Shown: piece after piece, positions 1-9,734 of the stretch
Numbering within the stretch: the first letter of the stretch is position 1
Layout: the number at the start of each line of letters is the position of its first letter
Program-made: the position numbers and the translations under genes
Source of the DNA: Bacteroidales bacterium
GTDB lineage: Bacteria > Bacteroidota > Bacteroidia > Bacteroidales > VadinHA17
Assembly: GCA_021738535.1 (NCBI GenBank)
Contig: JAIPBU010000011.1
Span: 22,665-86,664, forward strand
DNA length: 64,000 nt
Direction: 5' to 3'
The notes under the pieces: generated by a model
What the model saw: the letters and a program-made list of their open reading frames with translations, nothing else
Database searches by the model: none
What the model was told of the DNA's origin: nothing

Positions 1-1
1 C

Positions 2-685
2 GTAGCACCTTTACCCTGGTATGAGAAGTACAAGGATTTGCCGGGAATCATAAGGATAGATGAATGGACAATGTGCGAGCATATCTATTTTGAAACTTAT
101 CAAACAGTCACTGACACAAGCACTAAGGCATACAAAGCTCTTTGTAAAGCACTTATTGAAAATCCAGGAATTAAGGTAAAGCTCACAGGTTATGCAGACT
201 GGACAGGAGATGCAGAGGCGAATCAGAAGATTTCATTTCAACGGGTCGCTAACTTGTTTTTTGCACTGTGCAAAGAAGGGGTTAATTCTAATCAATTAAA
301 AATTGATTTCGTAGGTTCCGAAGCTTTAAGAACAGAGCAGGTATTTGAGGACCCAATTTTATCTTCTTTAGCAAAAGAAGCGAATAGATGCGTTACCATT
401 GAGGTGATTGATCAGGGGAGCACATACCTTTATGTGAGAGAAAAATCTAAATACAAGTCAGTTTTAAACGTTACCGATAGTCCCTTATATGCCATGCTGG
501 TAGCAGTCGAAGAAAAAGATCAACACACTGCAGGAAAAGATCTGGATAGCTTTGAGACACTTGATGTCGGGGAATTCAAGTTATTCCATACACCCATGTC
601 TTCGGATTTTATTGAGGCCATAAAACTAAGTCATCAATATATTCAAAGTTATCCCGAAGGGTATATGTTCATGTTATGTTACTAA
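2..685 (+). CDS. OmpA-domain protein, 5' end outside the window
   Basis: The frame is open to the left edge, and the first in-window start candidate is a TTG at 38, so this is probably the 3' part of a longer gene. The first half (about residues 12-124 counted from the TTG) reads as an OmpA-like peptidoglycan-binding domain: it has the GYADWTG segment (family form GHTDxxG), ISFQRVAN (family LSxxRA) and ANRCVTIEV (family ANRRVEI). The Asp and Arg that contact diaminopimelate in the family are kept. The last ~90 residues match nothing I recognise. Such proteins usually tether the outer membrane to the cell wall. The missing N-terminus may hold the signal peptide or further domains. Confidence 0.6.
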   Translation, partial: VAPLPWYEKYKDLPGIIRIDEWTMCEHIYFETYQTVTDTSTKAYKALCKALIENPGIKVKLTGYADWTGDAEANQKISFQRVANLFFALCKEGVNSNQLKIDFVGSEALRTEQVFEDPILSSLAKEANRCVTIEVIDQGSTYLYVREKSKYKSVLNVTDSPLYAMLVAVEEKDQHTAGKDLDSFETLDVGEFKLFHTPMSSDFIEAIKLSHQYIQSYPEGYMFMLCY

Positions 686-845
686 TTTGAGAGAAATAAT
701 TATAATTTTTTTTAAAGCAGCGTAGCTTAACTAGCTGTCTACAAAGGTTATTAACTTTGGCTACTTTAACTGCATCAACAATAGACCAGATGTTTACTAC
801 AGCCGGGGCTACCTTAGTCTGCCATAGATTTAGAGACGGTGCGCT

Positions 846-3146
846 TTAGAACGGATACCCGATCGCCACATTCAACACAGTGTTGTCCCACAGCCCTCCG
901 TTATCCCAGAATCCCGGTTGTTGTGTCACCCAGCGACTCCCCTCTTCCAGCCACGGCTTCCTCAAAGGTATCGCCACATCGAATCGTAAAGTGAAAAATG
1001 ACACATCCAGTCTCAATCCTACACCAGACCCTACAGCCAGTTCATTAAATACACGGGCAATTGCAAAACTGTCGCCACCGGTTAACGGATTAGACTTCTG
1101 CAGCCATACATTGCCTGCATCGGCAAATACCGCTCCCTTAAATATATTATAGATCGTAAACCTGTACTCCGCATTCATCTCCAGCTTCATATCACCTCCC
1201 ATCTGGAAATAGCCGATCTCATCCTGCTCCTGGAAATAAGTGCCCGGACCTACAGAGTTGATCAGGAACGCCCTGACGCTATTCGGTCCGCCACTGAAAA
1301 ACTGTCTGCTATATGGCAGTACTGAAGCATTTCCATATGCCCTCGCATAACCGGCAAACAGACGCATCGCTATCTTGTTTTCCTCCCCGATATTCAGGTA
1401 TGCCCGGCCATCGATGCTCACCCGTGCAAACTGGGAATAAACTGTGCCCAATACAGTTGCCGGATCATTCTCCGACACCCCCTCACCGGCAGCGAGGTAT
1501 GCCAGCGAGAATAAGTTCCCTGCTGTTTCCGCCGTGGCGTTAAGATAGTACTGCATCCGTTTTGGCCCTCCCAGTTGCTCATTATAGGTGTAACTGTAAC
1601 TGGATGCTGCTATGAACATCTCCTGGTAGCTGGTCCGCAGCACCGGGTTGTCATCGAGAAGTGCAGTAAAGACTTCCGATTGGTTACCGAGCGCGGTATA
1701 GCTGATGCTTACAGGGTTCAGTTCATGGTCTGTCATCAGTCCCTCCTTCCAGCGGTAGCTGTAGAGGAGCTGAAAGGTATTCATGTTGAAGTATTTCACT
1801 CGTTTCAGAAAATTGTAAGAGAGCAACAACCGCGTTTGAGGAATGTAGGCTCTGTTCGGACGCTCCATTTTAAACGGCGCCACAAAGCGTGGAAATAGCA
1901 GCTCCACCTGAGGATTCACAGAGTAGGAGAAAAGGTTCCTCTCTTTCCCTCTCAGCTGCGACTCGAACGATCCGGCCATTGTCAGGTTCAATTGTTCTGC
2001 CCCGCCGAAGGCGTTCCTGTTCTGCAGGCTGATGTTCATACGTGGTCCGGTGAAGTTGTTCGATTTAGACACAAGGTCCATCTCCACCCTGAAGCTTCGC
2101 TTTGTCATAGTGGTGAGCAGGATCTCTACATCCAGCATTCCCGCCACTGAAACGGATTCCGAAAATTGCACCTGCACATACTTAAAAGTACCCATCAACA
2201 TCAGCCGGTTAAGCGTTGAGGAGTGCTTCTTCCGCGAATAGACCTCCCCCGGTCGTAAAAAGACCGATCCGAGGATCACCTCTGGCCTGATATCCAACTC
2301 TGACTCCCCAACGGGAAAGAGGTAGCCCTCGTGACTTAGCGTATCTGTTGCGCCACTGTTACCAGCCGACAATGAATAACCCTGGTTAATTATAACCCGG
2401 TTGATGTGGTACTTTGTGAGCGATCGTTCAGAGATACCATCTTTTAATGACAGCCGCAGCGCCACGGTGCGATTCCCTGCTGATGTGTCGGCCCTGAAGA
2501 ATAGGTCGTCGACATTAAAATAATAGTAGCCGTTGTTTTTTAATAGTGCGTTGATCCGCATCCTTTCACTCTTTAACACGTCAAGACGGTAGGGATTGCC
2601 TGGCTGGATGAGCGTTGACAAACTGTCGGCCACGATGAGCCGTGCCAGGCTGTCGTCGGCAATATTGTAAGTCAGGGCCCCGAATCTATAAGGAGAATGC
2701 ACGAAGCTGTGGTACTCCACCCTGGCTGTGCGTTCACCCTCCACCGTCTTAGGCTCGGTGTAGCTTTTGAAGATACCCCTGTTGAACAGCGCCGCGTCGA
2801 TGATCTCCGCTGTTGCCGAGGGTCGTACCTCGCTGAGGTAGACCGGTGGCTCACCCCGATTTTTCAGCCATCGACCGATCCCGGTTGAAGGCTTCTCACC
2901 GGCAGTCATGTAGAGCCACAGCTTCGGACGCATACCGAAAATACTGCTGTTGGGATCGGGGCGAACGGAGCGCTTAGCCACCTTCTCAAGCTTCTTGCTG
3001 TCGACCGCTTCGTCCGCTTCTATCACCGTCTTTGCGCCGGTATATAGCTTTTCGTCTTGCGGAAGATGTTTTACACCACTGCATGCTGTCACAAGCAGCA
3101 ATGCTGGAACTATGATATAACGATATGTGAACCTCTGCTTGATCAT
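846..3146 (-). CDS. tamL: TamL-type BamA-superfamily outer membrane lipoprotein
   Basis: 766 aa. It has a lipoprotein signal with Cys22 after LLLVTA, followed by GVKHLPQDEKLYTG, which is typical of Bacteroidota TamL. POTRA-like repeats fill the first ~340 residues and a 16-strand Omp85 barrel is expected in the rest; RQFFSGGPNSVRAF near residue 610 corresponds to the family's conserved barrel (V)RGF-type motif. It ends at the terminal Phe of IGYPF, as barrel proteins do. TamL is known as the Bacteroidota lipoprotein counterpart of TamA, working with TamB in outer-membrane homeostasis. The start codon overlaps the tamB stop by 4 nt (ATGA), so the two are co-translated from one minus-strand operon. 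Confidence 0.85.
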   Translation of the reverse strand: MIKQRFTYRYIIVPALLLVTACSGVKHLPQDEKLYTGAKTVIEADEAVDSKKLEKVAKRSVRPDPNSSIFGMRPKLWLYMTAGEKPSTGIGRWLKNRGEPPVYLSEVRPSATAEIIDAALFNRGIFKSYTEPKTVEGERTARVEYHSFVHSPYRFGALTYNIADDSLARLIVADSLSTLIQPGNPYRLDVLKSERMRINALLKNNGYYYFNVDDLFFRADTSAGNRTVALRLSLKDGISERSLTKYHINRVIINQGYSLSAGNSGATDTLSHEGYLFPVGESELDIRPEVILGSVFLRPGEVYSRKKHSSTLNRLMLMGTFKYVQVQFSESVSVAGMLDVEILLTTMTKRSFRVEMDLVSKSNNFTGPRMNISLQNRNAFGGAEQLNLTMAGSFESQLRGKERNLFSYSVNPQVELLFPRFVAPFKMERPNRAYIPQTRLLLSYNFLKRVKYFNMNTFQLLYSYRWKEGLMTDHELNPVSISYTALGNQSEVFTALLDDNPVLRTSYQEMFIAASSYSYTYNEQLGGPKRMQYYLNATAETAGNLFSLAYLAAGEGVSENDPATVLGTVYSQFARVSIDGRAYLNIGEENKIAMRLFAGYARAYGNASVLPYSRQFFSGGPNSVRAFLINSVGPGTYFQEQDEIGYFQMGGDMKLEMNAEYRFTIYNIFKGAVFADAGNVWLQKSNPLTGGDSFAIARVFNELAVGSGVGLRLDVSFFTLRFDVAIPLRKPWLEEGSRWVTQQPGFWDNGGLWDNTVLNVAIGYPF

Positions 3147-6100
3147 TGCTGTTCTTTCTTTTTATCCTGTGATCTGAACAGCTCAATCCACTCGTTGAAA
3201 TCCCTGACAAAAGACACCCCCGCGCCGGTCTCGATGATCTGACCCTCAAGTGCTCCTTTGTACCGGTTCTGTCGGAATCCCTTCAGTCGCAGCCAGCCAT
3301 CCTCCGTAAGCTTATATTCTATCCTCACATCGCCGGTGATATCGCTCGCCCGGTTCTGCATTGCCCGTTCTCCCTCCACATCAATAGTTCTGCCTACCTG
3401 CACTGACAGCCGCTCATTGAACAACTGTTTTCTGATACCTACTTCCACCTCCGTCCGACCCTGAGGTTTTTCCGTTTGGTACTCCTCGTAAGATTGTATA
3501 TCGACGTTCAGCTCTGTACCCTGAAGCACATCGGCTCCAAGCCTGTTCAGGTGAGCCGACAGAAAACTCCCCACGTTGGATCGTACGATGCCAGCGGTAC
3601 TGCCGGTTTCGGTATGCAGCGGGTTCTCCTGCATGAATCGGCCCAGCACCAGAAGTGAAAAGACTTGCTTATTAAGTGCCGATGCATCCTGATTGAGCAG
3701 CACCAGTTTCTGGTTCAATGCCCCACCGAGGGCTCCTTTTTCTTCCGGCGGCAACTCTATTTCAAAGTTTATCTGCGGCTGCATCATATCGCCGCGTAGT
3801 TTAAGTATCACCCAGAAGGGGACCTGCTGCTTGTATGCTCCTTTTTCTGCATCACTCAGTCCTGACATCTGCGCTGCCACCAGGTCATAAGGTGAGGTAC
3901 GCACCTTGTAGCGTGCATCGAGCGACAGTGTAGCATCGAGCGGATCGCCTTTCCAGGTGATGCTGCTTCCCTGAACGATAGTGAACCGCCGCTTAATCAC
4001 CGACTCGAGAGAGACCAGGTAGCTGCCCTCAAAAATTGTGTAAATGCCGGTCAGACTCACTTTCCCACTTCTGTCCATCGCCAGACTCATCGCTGTCTCA
4101 CCTTGTACGACCAGAGAATCGGTGGAGGAGGGGTCCAAAAGCAGCCTTAATGTGGCTTGACGGTCTATCTCTAAGATAGTGGAAAGGTCAATGCCATTAA
4201 ATCCGGAGCGGCTAATAGCCGTTGTGGTGCCCTCTTCAAGAATCGGGTTCAGCCCTGGTGGACTATCAAACAGAACTACATTCTCACCCCGGTCGGTGGA
4301 AAGCTGGCTCTCCGGGACCACGAAGGTGGCATGTGATCCCTCCTTCAGCTTCAGCCGACCTCTGACGACAGGGAGGCTGAGGGGGCCATGTATGCTGATG
4401 TCGCTGCCGATCACCATCCTGCCAAAAACTGTTTCGTTGTCGCGTATAGTGGTATTCATCAGCAAAAAGTCATCTGCCTTTAGCTGCAGAGCCAGGGTAA
4501 TATCTTTGAACGCCTGCATTTTCACAGAGCCGGTGATGGAGGCCGACTGCTTGTTGGAATCGGTGATTTTAAAGCTGTCGAAATAGAGTCCGTCGGACTT
4601 CAGGTGTACCGTCTCGTTAGCAATCTTAAGCCTGTTGTTCAATGCTGCAGGCTTGAAATAGACCTCACTGAAATTGAGCTGGCCGGTCACCTTGGGTGTG
4701 CTGAGTGGTCCGCTAATATAGGCATTTCCTGAAAGCGTCCCGGCCGTCTCCGTGATCTGACCTCCGGATAATGCCTCAGCCGTTTTCATAGAGAGCGAAG
4801 CGATATCAGCTGTGAGGTCAATGGTTCCCCGGGTGGTACTTCTGATGATGTGGCCAGTGGCTGTGAGATCATTGCCGGCACCCGAAAGTGTTGCGCTCAG
4901 ATCATACCTGTTCTCTGCAGGGTTAGTTGTGGCAACGGTGAGGTTGCCGATTGGGACACCAAGAACGATGAGGTTGCTTACAGATGCATCTGCGATAATA
5001 CCGGTGACGGAATAACCTTTATCACCTGGCAAAGCTTTTGTTAGCAGGACTGAACCGTCGACAGTACCTTTTACCAGTCCGGAATCAGTTTCTATGATTT
5101 GTGATAGATCTTCCAGGCGGAAGTTCCTGATATTGATTGAGAGGTCATCATTGAACTGTTGGTTGACTGAGGCGATTTTCACCTCGCGTTCGTCGTTACG
5201 CATGAATAACCGATCGATCATCAAGCCATCCAGACCAAAAAGTATCTGATTGCCTGCATCGACCTCCCACCGGTTATACATCAGGAAGAGACTTTCCGGA
5301 TCGATTGTGAGCCAGTAGCTGTCACCTACGCGTGCGAGATGGGTATTAAATGCCAGTTTCTTCCCAAAGTCATCATCAAGCGACGTAAAATTTGTGATGA
5401 TCCCATGCTCCCCGATATTTCCTTCAAACATCAGGTTGGCCAGCTCAACCTGTTCCGTTGCAACGCTCTTTGCTGAAATAGCATAGTGCACTACTGAGGA
5501 ATCGCTGTTGGCAAAGACTGTAAAGTCATTGATCTCCATTGCCCCATATACTAAATGCTTCATCCGGGCATCCAGTTCCAGCAGGCCTGACTCACTGTCG
5601 AACTGTACCTTTGCCTCAAACGGCTCAAAGCTTGTGAGCCCGGGAAGAGAAACCTCCGACAGGATCGGATGATTGCGCAGCTGCATTGAAAAGCTGAAAT
5701 CCGAAGGAGCGGAAAGACTATCGCCCAGGGCTCTTTCTTCGCCATACTCATCCTTATCATCTGGTTGAGCAGCTTCACCCTTCCGGGCCAAAGAAGAATA
5801 CCCTCTTATAAACTGTTTCAGCTCATCTATGACGGCAGTAGGTGGAATAGTCCCCTTATAATCAGCCTTCAGAAAGTTACTGTTAAACTGTAGTTCGCTG
5901 CATCCCGGGACATTTGAAAAAACTGCCGATAGCGAATCAAGAACATACAACTCCTCCTCCCTCACCGCATTGATGCCTGACAGATCGACCCTGCCATGTA
6001 AATCGTTGACCGGACCATATACATCTGCCTCTGCAACCAAACCTATCCGGATATCATCTTTGGAAAAATTGAGCCCCTGGAGATTGGCACCCTGTAGATC

Positions 6101-7966
6101 CAGCCTGAACTGGTACTTCTCCTTTCCTGGTTTCAGGTTCACCAATCCGTCAAAACCAAACACCAGATTCTCGTCCTCCAGGCCTACCATTCCTTCTAAC
6201 ACCTGGTCACTGAATGTACCATCTATATTTAGTCCGTGATACGTGTAGCTATTAAGGAATAGTTTTGAGACATCAGCATCTACCCTTGCGTTAAGACTGC
6301 TGCGTTCCAGTCCGCTGCCCGTCACTTCAGCTGTCACTGTCACGGGTCCGAATAATACTGTATCATTCATCAGCAGGCCGAGATTGAATTCCTCAGAGTT
6401 AAGCTTGCCACTGAATGACTTATCGGGCCTGAGAGCAGCAAAAAGCTGCAGGTCGCCGAAGCTGCTCTGAAGTTCTGCCTCTGCATCAAAGTCGTCCATC
6501 ATTCCATTAAAGGCCAGCTGCATATTGAATCTTTCCGGGAGTGTAATCTCCTCTGGCACCAAATCGCCTGCCAGCATCCTGATATCCTTTCTACCCGAGG
6601 AAAGGCTGAGGCCTGGCAAACGAACAATAAGGCTGTCGGTTTGGGGCAGTCCGGTGAGGGTGAGGTCGGCACTCAGCACGGTTTGCTTCCCGGTTCCAAT
6701 ATGCAGGTCGGCGATAGCGATATCATCCGGACTGCCGGAAAAATTTCCTGAGATGGAGGTTCTGTTTTCCGGGTTGGCAAATACAGGTTGCTTATTTAAC
6801 TGCGGAACGAAATAGAGGATGTCAGAATTCCGGAGCTCCAGCTTCTGCAGATCAAGGGTAAAGCTGGCCGATTCAATTGAGTCCAGCATCATCTGCACAG
6901 AGGGATACTGAACCTGCAGGTTGGCAGCAATGGCTGAATGCGTGGTTTCAAGTTGTAATTTATCTGCTGCAAAAGATTGATGATCGAACCTGAAAATACC
7001 CTTAAGCTGCTCAACTGTAAAACCGTTACCGTCCGTTGCACTGAAACTATTGATGGTACCACCTGCTTTTTCTGAGTAGTAGTAGAGGTCTGAGGCTGCA
7101 AATTTCTTCAGGCTGATTGCTATATTACCCGGATCAAAAGAGTATAAGGTATCTTTCCCTGCCCTTTCGGTATAATGAAATTCGCTGTTAGCCATGAAAA
7201 ACTTCTCCAGTGAAACAGTTTTATTTTTCAGGTTGACCTCTCCGTTGGTAAGTTCAAAATGGTCCAGATTGGTTTGTGCGGACAGCCGGTTTACACTTTT
7301 CCCGGCTGAACGTTCACCCTGAGCCATAATAATATCACCCTGTAATCCATCTATCACCAATCTTTTTATACTATGATCGGCCCCCCCAGGGTCAAATCCA
7401 TTCATTACCAACCTGAGTTGCCTCAATGCCAGGGATATATCCGTTCTGCTGTGCCCATCATTATACTGCACATGAATATTTTCCAGGTTTACCCTTTTAA
7501 TGAGAAAGCTCCACGGCGATGGCTCCGGCGGAGGAGCAGACGTATCGGTCAATGCGGCTATCAGGAAATTATAATTAAAAAGTGAGTCGGTCGGATTGCG
7601 ATTGAGCTTCAGCGACACATCTTCAATTTTGATGCTATTGATATTTATTCTTTTATACAGTAGCTCCCTGAGTGCAATATTAACCCTGATGATGCCTGCT
7701 GAAAGCAGGGTGTCCTGCTGCAGGTCGTCCAAAAATATGCCCTGCACAACCACCGTTTTGGGAAAGGCAATACGGGCTTTGTCAATATGTACCGTGGTCG
7801 CTGTCTTATCACTCACCACCTTGGTTATGCGGTGCACTATTCTGCTCTGGATAGCGGGAAGCTGAATAAGAACCGCCAGCAGGATGAACAACAGAGCCAT
7901 TCCCGCCAGCAACATAAGAAAGATTTTTATCGCCTTCTTCAGATATTTCCTACTTTTTCTCGACAT
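3143..7966 (-). CDS. tamB: TamB translocation and assembly module protein
   Basis: 1607 aa. An N-terminal basic stretch and one hydrophobic anchor (about residues 16-37) are followed by ~1200 residues of repetitive beta-rich sequence of the AsmA/TamB kind. The C-terminal ~400 residues resemble the TamB domain (DUF490), including GDPLDATLSLDARYKV and the ending region with GLRKQLF-like barrel-docking strands. TamB proteins span the periplasm as a hydrophobic groove, moving phospholipid or assisting outer-membrane protein assembly. It lies directly upstream of tamL, which is the usual partner arrangement in Bacteroidota. The length is normal for the phylum. No break or frameshift is seen. Confidence 0.88.
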   Translation of the reverse strand: MSRKSRKYLKKAIKIFLMLLAGMALLFILLAVLIQLPAIQSRIVHRITKVVSDKTATTVHIDKARIAFPKTVVVQGIFLDDLQQDTLLSAGIIRVNIALRELLYKRININSIKIEDVSLKLNRNPTDSLFNYNFLIAALTDTSAPPPEPSPWSFLIKRVNLENIHVQYNDGHSRTDISLALRQLRLVMNGFDPGGADHSIKRLVIDGLQGDIIMAQGERSAGKSVNRLSAQTNLDHFELTNGEVNLKNKTVSLEKFFMANSEFHYTERAGKDTLYSFDPGNIAISLKKFAASDLYYYSEKAGGTINSFSATDGNGFTVEQLKGIFRFDHQSFAADKLQLETTHSAIAANLQVQYPSVQMMLDSIESASFTLDLQKLELRNSDILYFVPQLNKQPVFANPENRTSISGNFSGSPDDIAIADLHIGTGKQTVLSADLTLTGLPQTDSLIVRLPGLSLSSGRKDIRMLAGDLVPEEITLPERFNMQLAFNGMMDDFDAEAELQSSFGDLQLFAALRPDKSFSGKLNSEEFNLGLLMNDTVLFGPVTVTAEVTGSGLERSSLNARVDADVSKLFLNSYTYHGLNIDGTFSDQVLEGMVGLEDENLVFGFDGLVNLKPGKEKYQFRLDLQGANLQGLNFSKDDIRIGLVAEADVYGPVNDLHGRVDLSGINAVREEELYVLDSLSAVFSNVPGCSELQFNSNFLKADYKGTIPPTAVIDELKQFIRGYSSLARKGEAAQPDDKDEYGEERALGDSLSAPSDFSFSMQLRNHPILSEVSLPGLTSFEPFEAKVQFDSESGLLELDARMKHLVYGAMEINDFTVFANSDSSVVHYAISAKSVATEQVELANLMFEGNIGEHGIITNFTSLDDDFGKKLAFNTHLARVGDSYWLTIDPESLFLMYNRWEVDAGNQILFGLDGLMIDRLFMRNDEREVKIASVNQQFNDDLSINIRNFRLEDLSQIIETDSGLVKGTVDGSVLLTKALPGDKGYSVTGIIADASVSNLIVLGVPIGNLTVATTNPAENRYDLSATLSGAGNDLTATGHIIRSTTRGTIDLTADIASLSMKTAEALSGGQITETAGTLSGNAYISGPLSTPKVTGQLNFSEVYFKPAALNNRLKIANETVHLKSDGLYFDSFKITDSNKQSASITGSVKMQAFKDITLALQLKADDFLLMNTTIRDNETVFGRMVIGSDISIHGPLSLPVVRGRLKLKEGSHATFVVPESQLSTDRGENVVLFDSPPGLNPILEEGTTTAISRSGFNGIDLSTILEIDRQATLRLLLDPSSTDSLVVQGETAMSLAMDRSGKVSLTGIYTIFEGSYLVSLESVIKRRFTIVQGSSITWKGDPLDATLSLDARYKVRTSPYDLVAAQMSGLSDAEKGAYKQQVPFWVILKLRGDMMQPQINFEIELPPEEKGALGGALNQKLVLLNQDASALNKQVFSLLVLGRFMQENPLHTETGSTAGIVRSNVGSFLSAHLNRLGADVLQGTELNVDIQSYEEYQTEKPQGRTEVEVGIRKQLFNERLSVQVGRTIDVEGERAMQNRASDITGDVRIEYKLTEDGWLRLKGFRQNRYKGALEGQIIETGAGVSFVRDFNEWIELFRSQDKKKEQQ

Positions 7967-8073
7967 TCAAAATCCGGTTTACCTGTAATATACCAAACAT
8001 AATTCAACTATGCGACTGTACATACCAGCTGACCAGGCTCACTTTCAGGAGCATCGGGCATCGGTGATATAGT

Positions 8074-8769
8074 TTACAGAATTGGGAATTCCTTATAAAT
8101 TTTTAGCAAAGTGATGGTTTCGCTTCTCAATTTAGTTTGCACAAAGATTTTCATACTGCTATCCATCAATTCACCCAGTCCCTGCAATAAACCATTATCA
8201 CTCATAGATTCCAGAATGTTTATGCATTTCTGAAAATATTCCGTCAAAGGCATTTTCATTCGGGATTCAATAATATATTTATTTACAGGAGTACGGTTTT
8301 CCATAAAAAACCAACAATCGAATATATCTCTGTTGGTTATACTGCTTCTGTCAAGTAAAGCACATAGTTTATGGGCAAAAAGGTCTTCCTGCACCATAAC
8401 CTTTACGTTTATTCCTAATAGGTTTTTAATCTCGTAATGATTTTCAAAAGCCCTGTTTGAAATCTCAACTTTTAGTTTTCTTTCACCATAACCGTAATCC
8501 AAAACAACAAGAGGGCCATAATGCTTTTTTGCCTCATCATGAATTCTTCCGTATTTAAGAAGAATTTTCCTGACTTTCATGTAAACCATATCCTCTTGCT
8601 TCTTATCTAAAAGGTTAAAATCCAAATCGACAGAAAAACGAGGCAAATCATAAAAAAACATCAGGGCAGAACCTCCTTTGAATCCCATATTATTCGATAG
8701 CTCAATATCGGAATAAATATCTTTCAGGATTTGAATGAGTAAAAATTTGTGTTTGTTTAAATCAATCAT
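8074..8769 (-). CDS. AbiEii/AbiGii-family nucleotidyltransferase toxin
   Basis: 231 aa. The diagnostic nucleotidyltransferase signature is present near residues 27-52: FKGGSALMFF followed by DLPRFSVDLDF, i.e. the GG-S loop and the D-x-D pair that bind metal and NTP. A later segment (QEDLFAHKLCALLDRSSITNRDIFD) matches the conserved K-x-x-A-L-x-x-R-x-x-R-D helix of AbiEii toxins. In characterised systems such toxins add nucleotides to tRNA or otherwise arrest growth upon phage infection. The gene overlaps the upstream antitoxin gene by 8 nt, as in known abiE operons. It looks intact. Confidence 0.88.
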   Translation of the reverse strand: MIDLNKHKFLLIQILKDIYSDIELSNNMGFKGGSALMFFYDLPRFSVDLDFNLLDKKQEDMVYMKVRKILLKYGRIHDEAKKHYGPLVVLDYGYGERKLKVEISNRAFENHYEIKNLLGINVKVMVQEDLFAHKLCALLDRSSITNRDIFDCWFFMENRTPVNKYIIESRMKMPLTEYFQKCINILESMSDNGLLQGLGELMDSSMKIFVQTKLRSETITLLKIYKEFPIL

Positions 8770-9349
8770 CCGGAAAAAGCTTTTTTACCCTGTTAGTCAA
8801 TGCTTTTGACATATAGACCGGCAGGATTTCAAACACCTTTGTTTTATTCAGTGTATTCAAATTATCAAAATAATAGTTTTTATTCAAGTATAGAAGATCA
8901 AGAAAAGCCCTTTCGCCGCTGGCAATATTGACCTGATTGATCTGTCTGGAAATACCCCTGGTATTTGCAATTATTTCACCTTTAATCTTACGGTAAGAAT
9001 AAGTCTGACCCTCAATATTAATACTGCGGCTTAAGTAACTAACGGAGGTAATGCGTGAGTCATACTGAAATAATACGCCCACCTTTTGAAGAACATACTC
9101 CAAAGAAATATATGAGGGAGTATACAGGATACATGCCAACTCTTCACTATTATAACCAGGTTTAGCGTATATGCCTTTTCGGGGATTCAGCAATTTACCC
9201 GTCCGGACATAATAGTTCAACTTTTTATTTAATAATTCAAAGTCTTTTTCTCCGACCAACAGGGCAACATCTCTTAGTCGGAATACTGTCTTTTTATCTT
9301 TGAAGATAGACAATATGACATTATTATTTATATTTTGTGAACTAAACAT
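8762..9349 (-). CDS. AbiEi-family antitoxin/repressor
   Basis: 195 aa. The N-terminal ~70 residues look like a winged helix-turn-helix (VFRLRDVALLVGE, then LNYYVRTGKLLNPRKGIYAKP), followed by the AbiEi core with ILYTPSYISLEYVLQ and GISRQINQVNIASGERAFLDLLYLN. In studied AbiE systems the antitoxin is a DNA-binding repressor of its own operon that counters the toxin without a stable protein complex (type IV). It lies immediately upstream of the nucleotidyltransferase and is co-transcribed with it. A TAnnTTTG promoter element lies 26 nt upstream of its start. Confidence 0.85.
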   Translation of the reverse strand: MFSSQNINNNVILSIFKDKKTVFRLRDVALLVGEKDFELLNKKLNYYVRTGKLLNPRKGIYAKPGYNSEELACILYTPSYISLEYVLQKVGVLFQYDSRITSVSYLSRSINIEGQTYSYRKIKGEIIANTRGISRQINQVNIASGERAFLDLLYLNKNYYFDNLNTLNKTKVFEILPVYMSKALTNRVKKLFPDD

Positions 9350-9374
9350 ACTTAAAATTAAGATGTATGGTTCA

Positions 9375-9382
9375 CAAATATA
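9375..9382 (-). promoter_or_regulatory. -7 promoter element of the abiE pair, flanked by direct repeats
   Basis: Read on the minus strand the element is TATATTTG, a match to the Bacteroidota -7 consensus TAnnTTTG, 26 nt before the antitoxin ATG. A possible -33 TTG lies at 9406-9408, but the 23-nt spacing is longer than usual. The 8-mer AAGATGTA occurs on the plus strand on both sides of the element, at 9360-9367 and 9407-9414, and could be an AbiEi binding site; this is inference. Confidence 0.45.
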
Positions 9383-9734
9383 GCATTTTTTATAATAATT
9401 TCAAGATGTACAATGTCCTCTTTCAGATAAGTCTTAACAGTCTCTAATAGCTGAAGACCGATCATAAGCACAAGCTAAATACTGAACAAATCCGTCAAAC
9501 CATTGGCATCTATAAGAACCCGGGCGGTATGCTTACTTTTCAAAGGCTGGAGAAGGTTTAATGAGCGGGTGTTTGTGATTGTTCTGCAGCGGCTTCCGAT
9601 ATTTGTTAATTTATCAAGCCGCAGGACGAAAATCAGGGACCTGATTGCATCCATCGTAATGGGATTTATTCTCTGCTACAGTTTGTTGGTTGAACAGGTA
9701 ATTTACTTCGAAATAGCCATTATCATAGTTTAAA
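9383..9734. other. Gene-poor stretch between abiE and the serine hydrolase
   Basis: No convincing gene is seen. A 76-codon plus-strand frame at 9503-9733 and a ~37-codon open fragment ending at a TAA near 9560 are present, but neither has a recognisable domain, upstream signal or believable composition. The stretch could be decayed sequence at the edge of the accessory patch. Confidence 0.4.

Noticed and set aside
38..685. Complete small gene starting at the TTG at 38
   Set aside because: The frame is open to the window edge and the OmpA domain starts at once without a signal peptide, so a truncated view of a longer gene is more likely.
880..2888. Several plus-strand frames of 60-107 codons opposite tamL
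   Set aside because: They are antisense shadows of a clearly conserved gene, with no signals of their own.
9503..9733. 76-codon plus-strand frame as a small membrane protein gene
   Set aside because: No ribosome binding site, no recognisable domain, mixed composition, and it lies in apparently decayed sequence. The hydrophobic tail alone is not enough.
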